Shown: positions 12,214 to 24,077 of the stretch, piece after piece
Numbering within the stretch: the stretch's first letter is position 1
Layout of the letters: each line of letters begins with the position of its first letter
Assembly: GCF_009727055.1 (NCBI RefSeq)
Contig: NC_052359.1
Coordinates: forward strand, 19,335,261 to 19,399,260
Reading direction: 5' to 3'
Origin: Benincasa hispida
Lineage: Eukaryota; Streptophyta; Magnoliopsida; Cucurbitales; Cucurbitaceae
DNA length: 64,000 nt
Notes under the pieces: generated by a model
What the model was told of the DNA's origin: nothing
The model's database searches: none
The model's input: only the letters and a program-made list of their open reading frames with translations
Made by a program: the position numbers and the translations under genes

Positions 12214-12824
12214 ATATGTTCGGGCATTTTGTACAAGAAAAGTGAGTTGTGGATACTTAGGAAGTACATTTCTAACCATGATTGTTAAATGAATACAACT
12301 CAAAGTTGTCATAGGCAAACTTCTTCATCTATAATTGGGGACTACTTGAAAGAGGATTTTGGGTTTATATCTATTGATCACTAGAGATATTGTTCATAAG
12401 GCTCGTACTAAGCTTAATGTTAATATTAGTTATCAAAAAGCTTGGAGGACAAAAGAGCACATATTAAGATCATTAAATAGTGATGCAACTGAGTCATATA
12501 GCTTGAATTCAAAGTTCTTTGAAAAGTTAAAGGAAATGAATCCATGTATTACTATAAATGAAGTATTCTTGTTATGACATTTCTATCACTGTCTATCAGT
12601 GATAGTTGTGTGTCACTGTATATCACTAATAGACTGTGATAGGCATCTATCATTATCTATCCACTAATGACAAACAATGATAGACTTGTTACCATTGGCA
12701 CTTATATAATTATTTTCATGTATTTTTTTAGGAATGTACACTACTTTAGAGATGGATAAAAACAAACATTTTAAATTATGTTTCATGGCTATTGGTGCAT
12801 TTATTGATGGGTGGACGTACTGTA
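12214..12824 (+). pseudogene. MULE transposase, middle part up to the start of the catalytic domain
   Basis: Translation resumes the MULE pattern: YVRAF… then, with a frameshift, SELWILRKYISNHDC and SSIIGDYLKEDFGFIS. It continues as DIVHKARTKLNVNISYQKAW, SDATESYSLNSKFFEKLKEM and NPCITINEV (to 12577). After a likely intron (12578-12731, ending 'ttttttag') the exon MYTTLEMDKNKHFKLCFMAI and GAFIDGWTYC follows. This last block is the recognisable start of the MULE transposase domain, and the sequence is then cut by an LTR at 12825. The region with the catalytic acidic residues does not reappear, so the transposase is dead. The intron carries the GATAGAC hairpin repeats. Confidence 0.7.
12575..12690. 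repeat. TCTATCACTGATAGAC-type inverted repeats, cluster 2
   Basis: 'tctatcactgtctatcag' is directly followed by 'tgatagttgtgtgtcactg', then further GATAG/CTATC pairs. It sits in the presumed transposase intron between the SYQKAW and FKLCFMAIGA exons. Confidence 0.7.
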
Positions 12825-13235
12825 TGTCGGGTTTTATGTCCTAAAACTTGTGGTTTGTAAAAAAGTAAACTTATTTTATTATCAATAAAGATGTTATTAA
12901 GGTTTATTCAATAAAGTTGCTATTGAATGTATAAATTTCTCATTTCATTTTAGAAAGAACCAATAAACTAAGATCCATGGCTATTACGATATTTGGACTT
13001 TATGTGGAGACATAAGAGTGGATCAAGTTTGAGTAGATAGTCAAAACGGTCTATAGTATACAAATAAGGTTGGATACCTTAGTCTGGGGACACTATTGGA
13101 TGCGACCTACTTTGTATTTAGTACAAACGATGTGATCCTGAATTGTTCATGTGGAGACATATGAATGGAGGCGTCATGTGCAAAGAGTAAACACATGTTA
13201 AATCATTAGATAAAAAATAGTAACGAGCTTAGGAT
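12825..13235 (+). mobile_element. Truncated copia LTR (5' end only)
   Basis: Begins TGTCGGGTTTTATGTCCTAA and continues with 'aataaactaagatccatggc', 'gtggagacataagagtggatc' and 'gtggagacatatgaatggagg', the conserved start of the copia LTRs in this window. It is lost after about 410 bp. The rest of the LTR and the adjoining catalytic part of the MULE transposase appear to have been deleted together. Confidence 0.65.
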
Positions 13236-13239
13236 TTGG

Positions 13240-13345
13240 TCTCTCACTGACAGACACGAATAGTAGTCTATTACTGTCTATTAGAGATCGACAGTGATAG
13301 TGATCTATCAATGTCTATCTTTCATAGACAGTGATAGGATACTAT
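13240..13345. repeat. TCTATCACTGATAGAC-type inverted repeats, cluster 3
   Basis: 'tctattactgtctattagag' and 'gacagtgatagtgatctatc' lie beside 'tttcatagacagtgatagg'. On the minus strand this is just downstream of a GTAAGT donor (about 13410) of the DUF1985 gene, so again within an intron. Confidence 0.65.
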
Positions 13346-13717
13346 CTGTATTTGCTAGAAACATATGCAAGTAATAAAAATGAACATAAGAAAATGTAGG
13401 AAATACTTACATCATTTCTTTGAAAGATATTCTCTTAAAAAAATCTCTATTGATTAGGTTCCAAGCACTCCCATGATATTATTCTTAGACTTTGATTGCC
13501 ATTTTTTCTTTCGTATTCAACATCTAATGCTAAAGGTTTTGGTATTATTTCAAATGTCCAATAAACTAGTGCCAAAGAGAAACCTTGAAGACATAGAAAA
13601 TCCTTCTTACTATTATAAGCCTTTCTAAAAAATTGATATGTCAGGTTGTATGGCAATCGTCCCCAAGGATAGTTTTTAAAGGCTTATTCATTGTATATCA
13701 ATGTGTTTCAAGTTAAC
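13340..13717 (-). pseudogene. DUF1985/Ulp1-type MULE gene, second half of domain
   Basis: The minus frame at 13656-13447 reads PYNLTYQFFRKAYNSKKDFL, then LCLQGFSLALVYWTFEIIPK, then a short acidic/basic tail. The pattern YxxxGFxLALxxWxxExIP is typical of the plant DUF1985 domain found next to Ulp1-like cysteine protease domains in MULE-borne genes. Just upstream, NYPWGR fits the same family. A splice donor (GATGTAAGTATT) follows at about 13410, after which the frame ends. The protease core expected in a later exon is not in the window. The copia element at 13722-34159 separates this piece from its N-terminal half at 34165-34632. Confidence 0.6.
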
Positions 13718-13721
13718 AACA

Positions 13722-15710
13722 TGTTGGGGTTAATGCTCTAAATCTCGTAGGGTCCTATAGTTTGTAAACCATGTATGAACAAACTCTTATGTGATTAATA
13801 ATATTTGATATTTTTATTCACTTTGTCAATAAAATATGTGATATTTTATTTGCATTAACCACAAACCAATAAACTAACATCCAAGGTTATCGTTGTGACT
13901 TAAACATGTATATGGAGACATACAGGTGGATCATGTTTAAGTGATAACCTAAATGGTCTGTAGTATATGGATAAGGCTAGATATGGCCCGTTTTGTAGGT
14001 GTTACAAGTGTTGTAAAGTGCTACAAATGATCTGATCCTGATCATTCCTGTATTAGACATGCGAGCGGGGATATTCTATACAAAGGAGTTTGTATAAGAC
14101 CGGACCACGACATGTTTAGTCTCATTATATAATACCGTTCATAATAGAGACTTTCATTTCACTAGAATGACCATAGGTAACATGACCTTAGTCCTGTGTG
14201 AGTTGTGAACTCCTACCTATGAGGGCGGTTCTTTGATTTGTATGGGTGAGAGTGGCCAGATCGCTGGCTCAACAAGCCTACCATTATGGGGATTTGTCTG
14301 ATTAGGGAGCATAGTACACAACTACACAAGTTGGAATTCGCTCCTTCCCCAAAGCAGGGGTAAGTAGATAAATTGCTCTCTTAAGGGCTGATTTAAGGTC
14401 TTGAACAATATAACGCCACACCCTCTCTCGATCCGATAGGGGTTTAGTCATAGTAGGACTATGATCTATTGTTTATTAGAGGGATCAGTGGTACTTAAAG
14501 AGTTAGAGGTAACTATAGGGGCAAAACGGTAATTTGGCCTAGTTGTACATGCGAGAAATTGGTGAAAGATCATCATACTGTTTCTTTGTTATATTCGATG
14601 GACATAGAAATATATATGTAATGAGAAGAGTGTAACTGTCGGTCTTTAATGGAGTGTCCGATAGTTAACGGATGGTGGATAATGTAACTAAAGAGTTTAA
14701 TTAATTATTCACATACCGTTGGAGCTTCAAGCTACAAGTTCATAAGGTCCCCTTGGTAGCTCAAAAGGATTTAGTTGAGAATTAGTTTTTGAGTTAATTT
14801 GAATGGTTCAATTTAATAAGAGAGAATTTAATTATATATGATATAATTAAATTGATTCAATTATATATGATATAATTGTTATAATGTATTTGATACATTA
14901 TAATTTAATTGTAGGAAATAAATATTTAAATGAGATTCAAATATATTTTATAGGAATGAGATTCATAGTTGTTAAATTTAATATAAACATGATTTATATT
15001 AAATGCCATAAAATAGAGAAAATGAACTATAGTTTATATTGTATATGATACAATATTAAAACTATAGGTTATGTGTTATATTTGATATAACATATAGTTT
15101 AATATAAATAAGATATGATAAGTTAGTTATCATATTTATTTATATTAATTTTATTATTTTATTATTTTGGATAATAATTCCTAATTTCTCTTCAACCACC
15201 TTAGTGGGTGGTTAATTGGTTTTATGGAAAAAGGAATAAAAGAAAATAGCTTTCTTTTCTTCCACAGAGACTTATGTGAGAACCTACATGATTGAAGTTC
15301 TAGACGATAAAGTGAACAGAAGCGTTATGTCTTTTTCAATCTTCTTCCTCCTCCAAACTCAAACAAACCCTCCAAACCAAAATAGCCAGAGCCGACCACT
15401 CCTAGATTCTCACCTTGAGAATACTAAAGGCTCCCAGTGGTAGTATCTTCGTTTGGTTTGAGAAGTTCTTGAAGAGGGTCTTCAAGTGTTTTTGCTAAGT
15501 TTGAGGTTTGTGACCGTTCGAGGGATTTACAAGAAGAAAAGTTCTTTAAGTGTTGTATCTCTTGAACCATTTTTCTTTACAAAAAGCATGTTGTAATTTA
15601 TATATAGAATGCATATCTTGTATATTTACTGTAAATTAAGTTTTTTCAATCAAAATGAAATTTGGACAATCCACTTCTGCTCAAGGATCTCTTTGAAACG
15701 AGTTCCTTCA
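13722..15710 (+). repeat. 5' LTR of the copia element
   Basis: Starts TGTTGGGGTTAATGC and ends AGTTCCTTCA; 1989 bp. It is colinear with 22365-24077 plus 33890-34159. It is followed at once by the primer-binding site. Confidence 0.9.
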
Positions 15711-15712
15711 AT

Positions 15713-15726
15713 TGGTATCCGAGCCA
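15713..15726 (+). other. Primer-binding site, initiator Met tRNA type
   Basis: TGGTATCCGAGCCA, two bases inside the 5' LTR, differs at one position from the common plant copia primer site TGGTATCAGAGCCA. It marks the start of minus-strand DNA synthesis. Confidence 0.85.
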
Positions 15727-16019
15727 GGTTGCAGTTCTACTTCCAAATTCCATTTTTGTATTGAAATTGCTTACAGTAGTGGGGGTTTTAGTTTATGCAT
15801 TACGTTTAAATAGTAAATATATGTGGATGGTTGTTGATGGATATTTATGGGATAGATGTCTCTGTTTATGGCTTTCTGTTTACTATTACAAAGTTAATTT
15901 TAAGGGCCCTTACGTTTTTTAACATTAAACTTGCAATCAAGTCTATATTCGTTTAGTTTTGAGTAGCTCGTGAGGCTTCAGAAGAAGGGTTGTAGTGTGT
16001 TTCAATGGAGAAGACGAAG

Positions 16020-16640
16020 TGATGTCGGCCGCATCGTGTAGTTAGAGCTAAATGATCGTTTAGATTTTGTTATGCGATTGGGTAGAGTTTTCTACATGAT
16101 CGTGTAGCATTTGCTAAACGATTGCATAGCTAATGCTACTAGATCGTGTAGAGATTGCTACACGATCATGTTGTGTTGGCTGCATGATCGAATAGGCGAT
16201 CGAGGGGTAAAAAATCGTGCGGTATATGATACTCGATGCAAGATGTGTGCTAAACGATCANNNNNNNNNNCGCGTAGTCGCTCGATGGGTGGACGATAAC
16301 GCAGTATATGATGCTCAATGCAAGGCATGTGTGCTAAACGATCATGTAGACTATCATGCTTATTGCATAGTCAGTAGCTACACGATCATAAAGTATACGA
16401 TACTCGATGCTCGCTACATGGCTGTATTGCGTTAGCTACACAATCGCATGGTATGCGATATTCGATGCATGTTGCACGATCACTTAGACTTTTAAGCTCA
16501 TCGCATAGTCAAAAGCTACATGATCGCATATAAACGATCATCCATACCCAATGCCTCATTCCTCGACAATCAGGAGTTTGCTACACGATCAAGCTGCAAG
16601 GGTTGTTATTGGACCGGTTCGAGGCAAGCGATGCAAGACC
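16020..16640 (+). repeat. Array of ACGATCGTGTAG-like palindromic motifs in copia leader
   Basis: Variants of (T/C)AAACGATC, CTACACGATC and GATCGTGTAG recur more than fifteen times in about 600 bases, many self-complementary, with 'gatactcgatgc' between them. It includes a 10-base assembly gap at 16261-16270. Similar islands lie near the 3' ends of related LTRs (40780-40870, 46460-46650). No function is known to me; the two open frames across it contain the gap and are not credible. Confidence 0.7.
16261..16270. other. Assembly gap, 10 N
   Basis: Ten unknown bases within a repetitive copia leader, probably a collapsed or unresolved copy of the ACGATC motif. Confidence 0.99.
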
Positions 16641-18331
16641 CGATTCACTTGTTTCGAACTGGTGGACTCACTTTTGTAATAGTTTAGCCATTTATTTCCG
16701 GTTTTGAGATTATCTATCTTGGTCCATCAAATTTAATTAAATATACATGTGATGTATATTTATTTTATATGTTGTAATGTATGTCATAGTTTTAAAACCC
16801 ACCATAAGTTATGCATTTTTTTTCATGCATCATTTTATATTATAAGTGTTATAATATATTAGTATGCATGATTTAAATTACATAAAGCATGCTCATGCAT
16901 CATATAATATAAGAGTTATAATATATGTATGCATGCATAATAGCATATCCATGCATCATTTATATTATAAATGTTATAATAGAAGGTTGAATGTTTGTAT
17001 GGAATGTATGGCTTAGTTCATTACTTGTTTATATATAAAAGTTATATATTAGTAATGAATGAACATTGCATGAAGCATGACACTACTTTAGGTTAATTTA
17101 TAATTGTTATAAATAACTTATATATGTCTAGCTTGCAATGTTGTTTGGTTTTAATTGTTTCATTTCTTTTAAGTGTTATAATAAATGAAATTAGAACTAA
17201 AATCAATCATAAAGAGTTGCATGCAAACCTTAGGCTTTAATCATTTTTTAAAAGCGTTTTAAAATTTGATTGAGATAGACCTAAGATCACATTTCTAATG
17301 AGATTAGAAATCTAAGTTTAATTTTTTAAATCGTTTTAATAGGATTACATTGATTCCTAATAAAAAATTAAAAATGTAGCAAATGTATTTATAAGGGACC
17401 TTTTGTCTAAGGCTAGTTCTGGGTAGGCTGGGGTACTTAAGTCGATGGAAACGTTGCACCCCTATTTTGGAACCTACCTGGAAAGGAGAATTAGATAGAT
17501 TTGTTACATACATAAAATTTTGATGAAGGTCTGTTAAAGAGTTTAATAAAACTTGAATCAAAGTTGTTTAATCATCAAAGACAAGTGTTGTTTTTTGGCA
17601 AATTAAACAAACACTTAGATAAAATTAGTAGCCGAATTTTCTAAGTTAATGAACCCTATGTAGAACACTCAATGGGAGGAAAATGGGGTATATGATACTT
17701 CACTTTAACCTCTACACGTTTCTCCCTAAAAGTTGTGAGATCTATCCTTGGCCTCGAGGTACTATGGGTGTCCCCTTACGAGTGGCATTTGGGTAGGTCA
17801 ATACGAAGGTGAATGGAATGAGTGTTCATAGTAAGTGGGAGCGGGTCGTGTGAAAACATATCCCTCGGTCTCTCTCATTAGGTTGGATAAAGTTTCGTGC
17901 ATTGCCTCGTGGCATCGTGGGTGTCCCCCTAAAGAATGGAAGTTTTGCATGACTCTTTATTTGATCTCCAGAAATGGATAGGGTTGCTTTAGTCTCTTGT
18001 TCTAATCGGCTTTCCCCTAAGGATGGCTCATTGGGGCGGGACTCTAAAACCTAAAATTAGGGGGTTACACTTACACAGAATGTTAAGGATGTTAACAAAT
18101 TTTGGACCAAACAATGATGACTATTAGATTTAGTTATAAGGAGTTGTTTCCGTCTAATGGTTAAGAATGTCTCATTTCAGTGAAGGGGCACTTGATCACC
18201 TACGGTGACTTTTGTCTTGCCTCACTGAAGCACCATTGCAAAATAGATGTCACTTAGGGAACACTAGACTATTTTGATAAAACTTGATTGGTTTTCTAAA
18301 AGTGGTTTAATGCAAGTAGACTTAATTAAGT
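16641..18331 (+). other. Copia untranslated leader
   Basis: AT-rich sequence (16680-17240) is followed by a segment with imperfect repeats around 'atgggtgtcccc' (near 17766 and 17928). Gag starts after it. The leader, about 2.6 kb from the primer site, is long for a copia element. I see no extra reading frame in it. Confidence 0.5.
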
Positions 18332-18355
18332 TTGTTCTGTTTTAGCAATTTTATT

Positions 18356-18960
18356 ATGACTACTACGACTCTAAGTTTACTTGCTACCAACAAACTAATT
18401 GGCAAAAACTATGCTAGTTGGAAAAACACGATAAACACGATTTTGATCATCGATGATCTCCGTTTTGTCCTGATCCCATTCCACCTCCTATTACTGCTTG
18501 AAATGTTCGAGAAGCATATGAGCGATGGACAAGGGCGAACGAGAAGGCTCGAGCGTATATCTTGGCCAGCCTTAATGAAGTCTTGGCCAAGAAGCATAAA
18601 CCCATGGCCACTGCACGTGAGATCATGGAGTCCCTGCAGGGAATGTTCGGACAACCGTTCGCACAGCTCAGGCACGACGCTCTCAAGTACATCTTAAACT
18701 CATGTATACAAGAATGGTCATCTGTTCGAGAACACGTTCTCAACATATGATGATCCACTTCAACGTGGCTGAGATGAATGGGTCAAGCATCAATGAGGCC
18801 AGCTAGGTTAGCATCATTCTGGAATCTTTACTAGATACCTTCCTTCACTTCCATAACAATGTTGTTCTGAACCACTTTCCTCAATGAGCTACATACCTTC
18901 CAATCCTTGTTGAAAATAAAAGAGAAAAAGGGTGAAGCAAATGTTATGGAATTAGAACTA
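18356..18960 (+). pseudogene. Copia gag, frameshifted
   Basis: From ATG 18356 the frame gives LLATNKLIGKNYASWKNTIN and TILIIDDLRFVL, the UBN2-type gag start. Then it shifts near 18470. Another frame continues with ARAYILASLNEVLAKKHKPM, ATAREIMESLQGMFGQPF and HDALKYILNSC…SVREHVLN. A stop falls after HVLNI (18750), and recognisable gag (…FNVAEMNGSSI…) persists to about 18890. A degraded zinc knuckle (CFHCN, then a stop, then DGH) sits at 19131-19160. An intact gag would form the particle that packages the element RNA. ATG 18332 is an alternative start. Confidence 0.85.
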
Positions 18961-19209
18961 AGTCTGCAAAAATTTTCATAAAGGTTCGACCTCCAGAACT
19001 AAGTCTGCACCTTTTTCCTCCGACACCAAAAAGTGGAATTAGAAGAAGGGTGGAAAAGGGAAGGTTGCTACTAACCTAGGAGTTGCTGCTCCAATATGTA
19101 CACAACCAGTGAGAGTTGACAAGAGAAAATGTTTCCATTGCAACTAGGATGGGCATTAGAAGAGCAACCGCCCCAGAATATTTAGTAGAAAAGAAGAAGG
19201 CCAACAAGG

Positions 19210-19571
19210 TAAATGTGATTTTCTTGTCTTGGAAACTTGTTTAGTGGAGAATGATGATTCTGCCTGGATTATAGACTCTGGGGCCACTAACCATATTTTT
19301 TCTTCATTTCAGGGAATTAGTTCCTGGCTACATCTTGATGCTGGTGAGATGACAATGCGAGTTAGAACCGAGCACGTCGTCTAAGTTGTGGCAGTGGGAG
19401 ATCTCCAATTAACTTTACAGAACAAATTTCTCATTTTGAATGATGTATTTATTGTTCCTGAAAGGAACTTAGTGTCTGTAAAGTGTCTTTTGGAATGTAA
19501 TTGTCAACTTAACTTTTCTTATAATAAAGCATTTATTACTAAGATGGTGTTGATATATGTTATGCTAAACT
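19210..19571 (+). pseudogene. Copia aspartic protease region
   Basis: One frame reads VLETCLVENDDSAWIIDSGA, then TNHIFSSFQGISSW, with the catalytic DSGA triad near 19271. A stop lies just before 19388, after which VAVGDLQLTLQNKFLILNDV and FIVPERNLVSVKCLLE continue the domain to the stop at 19571. The active site is preserved, but the domain is split by the stop. Gag and protease are no longer in one open frame. Confidence 0.85.
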
Positions 19572-19689
19572 AAAAAATAATTTGTATGTGGTAAGACCGT
19601 TAGTAACAAATGCCCTCCATAACATAGAGATGTTTAAAACTTTTGTAACTCAGAATAAACGACTTAGAATTTCTCCTAAGGAAAATGCC

Positions 19690-20400
19690 CAACTTTAACA
19701 CCTAAGATTAGGACACATTAATCTCAATAGGATTGAAAGGTTGGTGAAGAATGAACTTCTATGCGAGTTAGAAGAAAATTCTTTACCTGTGTGTGAGTCA
19801 TGCCTTGAAGTCAAGATGACTAAAAGGCCTTTTATTGGAAAAGGTTATAGGGCCAAAGAACCTCTAGAGCTAGTGCATTTAGACTTTTGTGGTCCGATGA
19901 GTGTAAGAACTAGGGGAAGTTATGAATATTTCATCACTTTTACTGATGATTATTCAAGGTATGGGTATGTTTATTTAATGCAACATAAGTCTGAGTCTTT
20001 TGAAACGTTCAAAGAATTCAAGGCTAAAGTTGAAAATGATTAAATAGAACGATTAAAACACTTCGATCTGATCGAGGTGGAGAGTTTATAGATTTGACTT
20101 TCCAGAACTATTTGATAGAACATGGAATAGTATCCCAACTCTCAGCACCTGGTACACCTTAGTAGAATGGTGTATCAAAGAGGAGAAATCAAACTTTGTT
20201 GGACATGGTTTGGCCTATGATGAGTTATGCTTCCTTACCTGACTCGTTTTGGGGTTATGTAGTGGAGACTGTAGCTTATATCCTGAATTGTGTTCCCCCT
20301 AAGAGTGTTGCCAAAACACATTTGGAGTTATGGAATGGTCGTAAAGCTAGGTTGGGGTTGCCCAACACATGTGCTTGAAGCCAATCCTAAGAAACTGAAC
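19690..20400 (+). pseudogene. Copia integrase
   Basis: The zinc-binding part (LRLGHINLNRIERL…CESCLEVKMTKRPF) is followed by the DDE core: LELVHLDFCGPMSVRTRGSY and FITFTDDYSRYGYVYLMQHK up to a stop at 20041. It then shifts frame to LRSDRGGEFIDLTFQNYLIE and HGIVSQLSAPGTP, and after another stop runs LLDMVWPMMSYASLP to NTCA at 20376. First and second Asp and the Glu neighbourhoods are all visible. Integrase inserts the DNA copy into the genome; two breaks inactivate it here. Confidence 0.85.
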
Positions 20401-20519
20401 CATGTTCGAGGTTATGCCTATTTCTAAGCTACCCCAAGGGAACGAGAGGTGGTTATTTATATGATCCTAAAGAAAACAAAGTATTTGTATCAACAAATAC
20501 TACTTTTCTTGAGGAGGAC

Positions 20520-21880
20520 TACATAAGGGAGCACAGACCCGAAAGTAAAATGGTGTTGAATGAGCTTTCCAAAGAAACTACTGAATCTTCAACAAGAGTT
20601 GTTGAAGAGCCTAGTACCTCAACAAGAGTTGCTGAAGTAGATTCATCTAGTAGGTCAAATCCACCTCAAGTATTGAAGGAACCTCGACATAATGGAAGGG
20701 TTGCAAACCCACCTATTCGCTATATGGATTTAATTGAAACCCTAGCTATGGTAGCTGATGGTGAGGTTGAGGATTCATTATCTTATAAGAAGACAATGGA
20801 GGATTTTGACAAAGATGAATGGATCAAATCCTTGGATCTCAAAATGGAGTCTATGTACTTCAATTTAGTATGGGATCTTGTAGATCAACCTGATGAGGTT
20901 AAACCTCTAGGTTGTAAATGGATCAACAAAAGGAATCAAAGTGCTAATGGGAAGGTGGTGCAAACCTTCAAGGCTAGACTGGTGGCAAAGGGTTATACAC
21001 AGGTAGAGGGAGTCGACAATGAGGAGACTTTCTCGCCTGTTGCCATGCTAAAGTCTATTCGAATCCTCCTATCCATTGCCTCATATTATGACTATGAGAT
21101 ATGGCAAATTGATGTCAAGACTGCTTTTCTAAATGGAAATCTTGAGGAGACCATTTATATGGTGTAGCCCGAGGGATTCATAATCCAAGGTCAAGAGCAA
21201 AAGGTTTGCATGCTTAATCGGTCCATTGTGTGTCTACAAGAAGATCATCAATAGTTCAGTAGTTTTTCTAGTGTTGTATGTAGATGATATCCTACTCATT
21301 GGAAATGATGTAGGTTTATAGACTACAGTTAAGAACTGGCTAGTGACCCAATTCCAAATGAAAGATTTGGGAAAGGCTCGGTTTTTTCTTGGTATTCAAA
21401 TCTTTCGAGATCGAAAGAACAAAATGTTAGCACTGTCTCAAGCGTCGTATATTGACAAGATGCTTGTTAAGTATTCATTGTAGAACTCCAAGAAGGGCTT
21501 ATTGCCTTTCAGGCATGGAGTTACATTGTCTAAGGAATAGTGTCCTAAGACACCTTAAGAGGTTGAGGATATGAGACGGGTCCCCTATGCACCTACCGTG
21601 GGCAGTTTGAAATATGCGATGTTATATACTAGAGCTGACATCTGCTATACAGTGGGGATAGTCAGTTGATATCAGTCTAACACAGGATTAGATCACTAAA
21701 CATTCGTTAAGAACATCCTCAAATATCGATGGAGAACGAGGGACTACATGCTTGTGTATGCTTTAAGGATTTGATCCATTACGAGATACATGGACTATGA
21801 TTTTCAGACTAATAGGGATTCTCAGAAGTCCACATTAGGATCAGTGTTCATTCTTAACAGAGGGGCAATAGTATGACAAA
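20520..21880 (+). pseudogene. Copia reverse transcriptase, internally deleted
   Basis: The longest frame of the element (20550-21165) covers a Ser/Thr-rich linker and the start of the RT: MEDFDKDEWIKSLDLKMESM, PLGCKWINKRN, FKARLVAKGYTQVEGVD, FSPVAMLKSIRILLSIA and WQIDVKTAFLNGNLEE. A stop follows ETIYMV. After VCMLNRS (about 21220) roughly 60-80 residues normally between the AFLNG block and the YVDD box are missing. The match resumes as VVFLVLYVDDILLIGND (the YVDD motif, about 21275), QFQMKDLGKARFFLGIQI and LSQASYIDKMLVKYSL, with more stops. The catalytic box survives but the fold is incomplete. Confidence 0.85.
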
Positions 21881-21899
21881 GCATCAAGCAGGGGTGCAT

Positions 21900-22252
21900 C
21901 TTTGACTCCACCATGGAGGTTGAGTATGTAGCGGCTTGTGAAGTTGTTAAGAGGCCGTTTGGCATTCCTGACTGATCTGGAAGTTGTACCAAACATGTCA
22001 AAACCCATCACACTTTATTGTGATAATAGTGGTGTTGTGGCTAATTCTTGTGAGCCTAGGAGTCATAAGCGCAACAAACACATAGAGAGAAAGTATCATC
22101 TCATCCGAGAGATTGTGCATCGAGGGGACGTGATTGTCACGAAGATAGCTTCGGAGCACAACGTTGCTTATCCGTTTACGAAGGCTCTCACGGCTATAGT
22201 GTTTGAGGGTCACCTGCAAAGTATGGGTCTATGGGATAGACCACAGCTAGAC
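21900..22252 (+). pseudogene. Copia RNase H
   Basis: FDSTMEVEYVAACEVVK (the TEAEY-type block with the catalytic Glu) is followed by a break. Then PITLYCDNSGVVANSCEPRS with the catalytic Asp, HKRNKHIERKYHLIREIV and TKIASEHNVAYPFTKALTA continue to the terminal VFEGHLQSMGL. It ends 100 bases before the polypurine tract, as is normal for copia elements. Confidence 0.85.
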
Positions 22253-22353
22253 TAGGGCAAGTGGGAGATCTTGTACTGGGCGTGTTATGCCCTAGTTTAT
22301 TGTTTTGTGTACTTGTATTTGTTATATATTGTACACCCCACTAGCTTTAGAAT

Positions 22354-22364
22354 AAGTGGGAGAT
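22354..22364 (+). other. Polypurine tract of the copia element
   Basis: AAGTGGGAGAT immediately before the 3' LTR start TGTTGG, the primer for plus-strand DNA synthesis. Confidence 0.75.
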
Positions 22365-24077
22365 TGTTGGGGTTGATGCCCTAAATCTTGTAGAGTCCCA
22401 TAGTTTGTAAACCATGTATGAACAAACTCTTATATGATTAATAATATATAATATTTTTTTCTCACTTTGTCTATAAAATATGTGATATTTTAGTTGCATT
22501 AACCACAAACCAATAAACTAACACCCAAGGTTATCGTTGTCACTTAAACATGTATGTGAAGACATAAAGGTAGATCATGTTTAAGTGATAACCTAAATAG
22601 TCTGTATTATATTTGTAAGGCTGGGTACCTTATCCTGGTGACACTACGAGTATGGCCTGCTTTGTAGCTGTTACAAATGCTGTAAAGTGCTACAAATGAT
22701 CTGACCTTGATCATTTATGTATTAGACATGCAAGTGGGGATATTCTATACAAAGAAGTTTGTATAAAACCGGACCACAAAATGTTTAGTCTCGTTATATA
22801 ACACCATTCATAATAGACTTTCATTTCACTAGGATGACCATAGGTAACATGACCTTAATCCTGAGTGAATTGTGAAGTCCTACCTATGAGGGCGGTTCTT
22901 TGATTTGTATGGGTGAGAGTGGCCAGATCGCTGACTCAACAAGCCTACCATTTTGGGGATTCGTCTGATTGGGAAGTTGGGAACACAGTTACACAAGTTA
23001 GAATTCACTTCTTCCCCAAAGCAAGGGTAAGTAGATAAATTGCTCTCTTAAGGGCTGATTCTAGGTCTTGAACAATGTGGCGCCACACCCTGTCCTGGCC
23101 CGATAGGGATTTAGTCATTGTAGGACTATGATCTATTGTTCATAGAGGGATCAGTGGTACTTGGGGAGTTAAAGGTAACTATAGGGGCAAAATGGTAATT
23201 TAGTCCAATTGTACTGAGAAGAATGCAACTATCGGTCTTTAGTGGAGTGTCCGATAGTTAACAGATGGTAGATAATGTAATTAAAGAGTTTAATTAATTA
23301 TTCACATACCGTTGGAGCTTCAAGCTAAAGGTCGATAAGGTACCCCTGGTAGCTCAAAAGGATTAAGTTGAGAATCAGATTTTGGGTTAATTTGAATTGT
23401 TCAAATTAACAGGAGGGAATTTAATTGTATATGATATAATTAAATTGATTCAATTATATATGATATAATTGTTATAATGTATTCGATATATTATAGTTTA
23501 ATTGGAGGAAATAAATATTTTAATGAGATTCAAATATATTTTCTATGAATGAGATTCATAGTTGTTAAATTTAATATAAATATGATTTACATTAAATGCC
23601 ATAAAATAGAAAAAATGAACTATAGTTTATATTGTATATGATACAATAATAAAACTAGGTTATGTGTTAAATTTGATATAACATATAGTTTAATATAAAT
23701 AAATATGATAACTAATATAAATAAGATATAATAAATTAATTACCATATATATTTCTATCAATTTTATTATTTTTTTTATTTTGGATAATAATTCCTAATT
23801 TCTCTCCAACCACCTTAACGGGTGGTTAATTGGTCTTATGGCAAAAGAAATAAAAGAAAATAGCTTTCTTTTCTTCCACACAAACTTACGTGAGAACCTT
23901 TTCTTCAATCTTTTCTTTTCTATACGATAGAGTGAATAGAAGCGTTTTGGATCCCACCACTCTTTTCTTCAATCTTTTTCCTCCTCCAAACTCAAACAAA
24001 CCCTCCAAACCAAAATAGTTAGATCCCACCACTCCTGGACTCTTACCCTAAGAATACTAAAGGCTCCCAGTGGTACT
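22365..24077 (+). repeat. Copia 3' LTR, left part
   Basis: Colinear with the 5' LTR from TGTTGGGGTTGATGCC to 'ggctcccagtggta', where it is broken by the Gypsy insertion. It lacks a segment of about 60 bases present in the 5' LTR near 14550-14610. The continuation is at 33890. Confidence 0.9.
24073..24077. repeat. Gypsy target-site duplication, left copy (GTACT)
   Basis: GTACT precedes TGATGCTTGAA, and the identical pentamer follows the right LTR at 33885-33889. The 5' copia LTR shows the uninterrupted sequence (…GTGGTAGTATC…) at the same point. Confidence 0.85.

Noticed and set aside
15713..15726. tRNA gene fragment
   Set aside because: It is only the 14-base primer site complementary to a tRNA end. 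The same holds for 32193-32210 and 37369-37380. No cloverleaf is present.
16111..16435. Frames across the ACGATC repeats
   Set aside because: They run through an N gap within untranslated copia leader.
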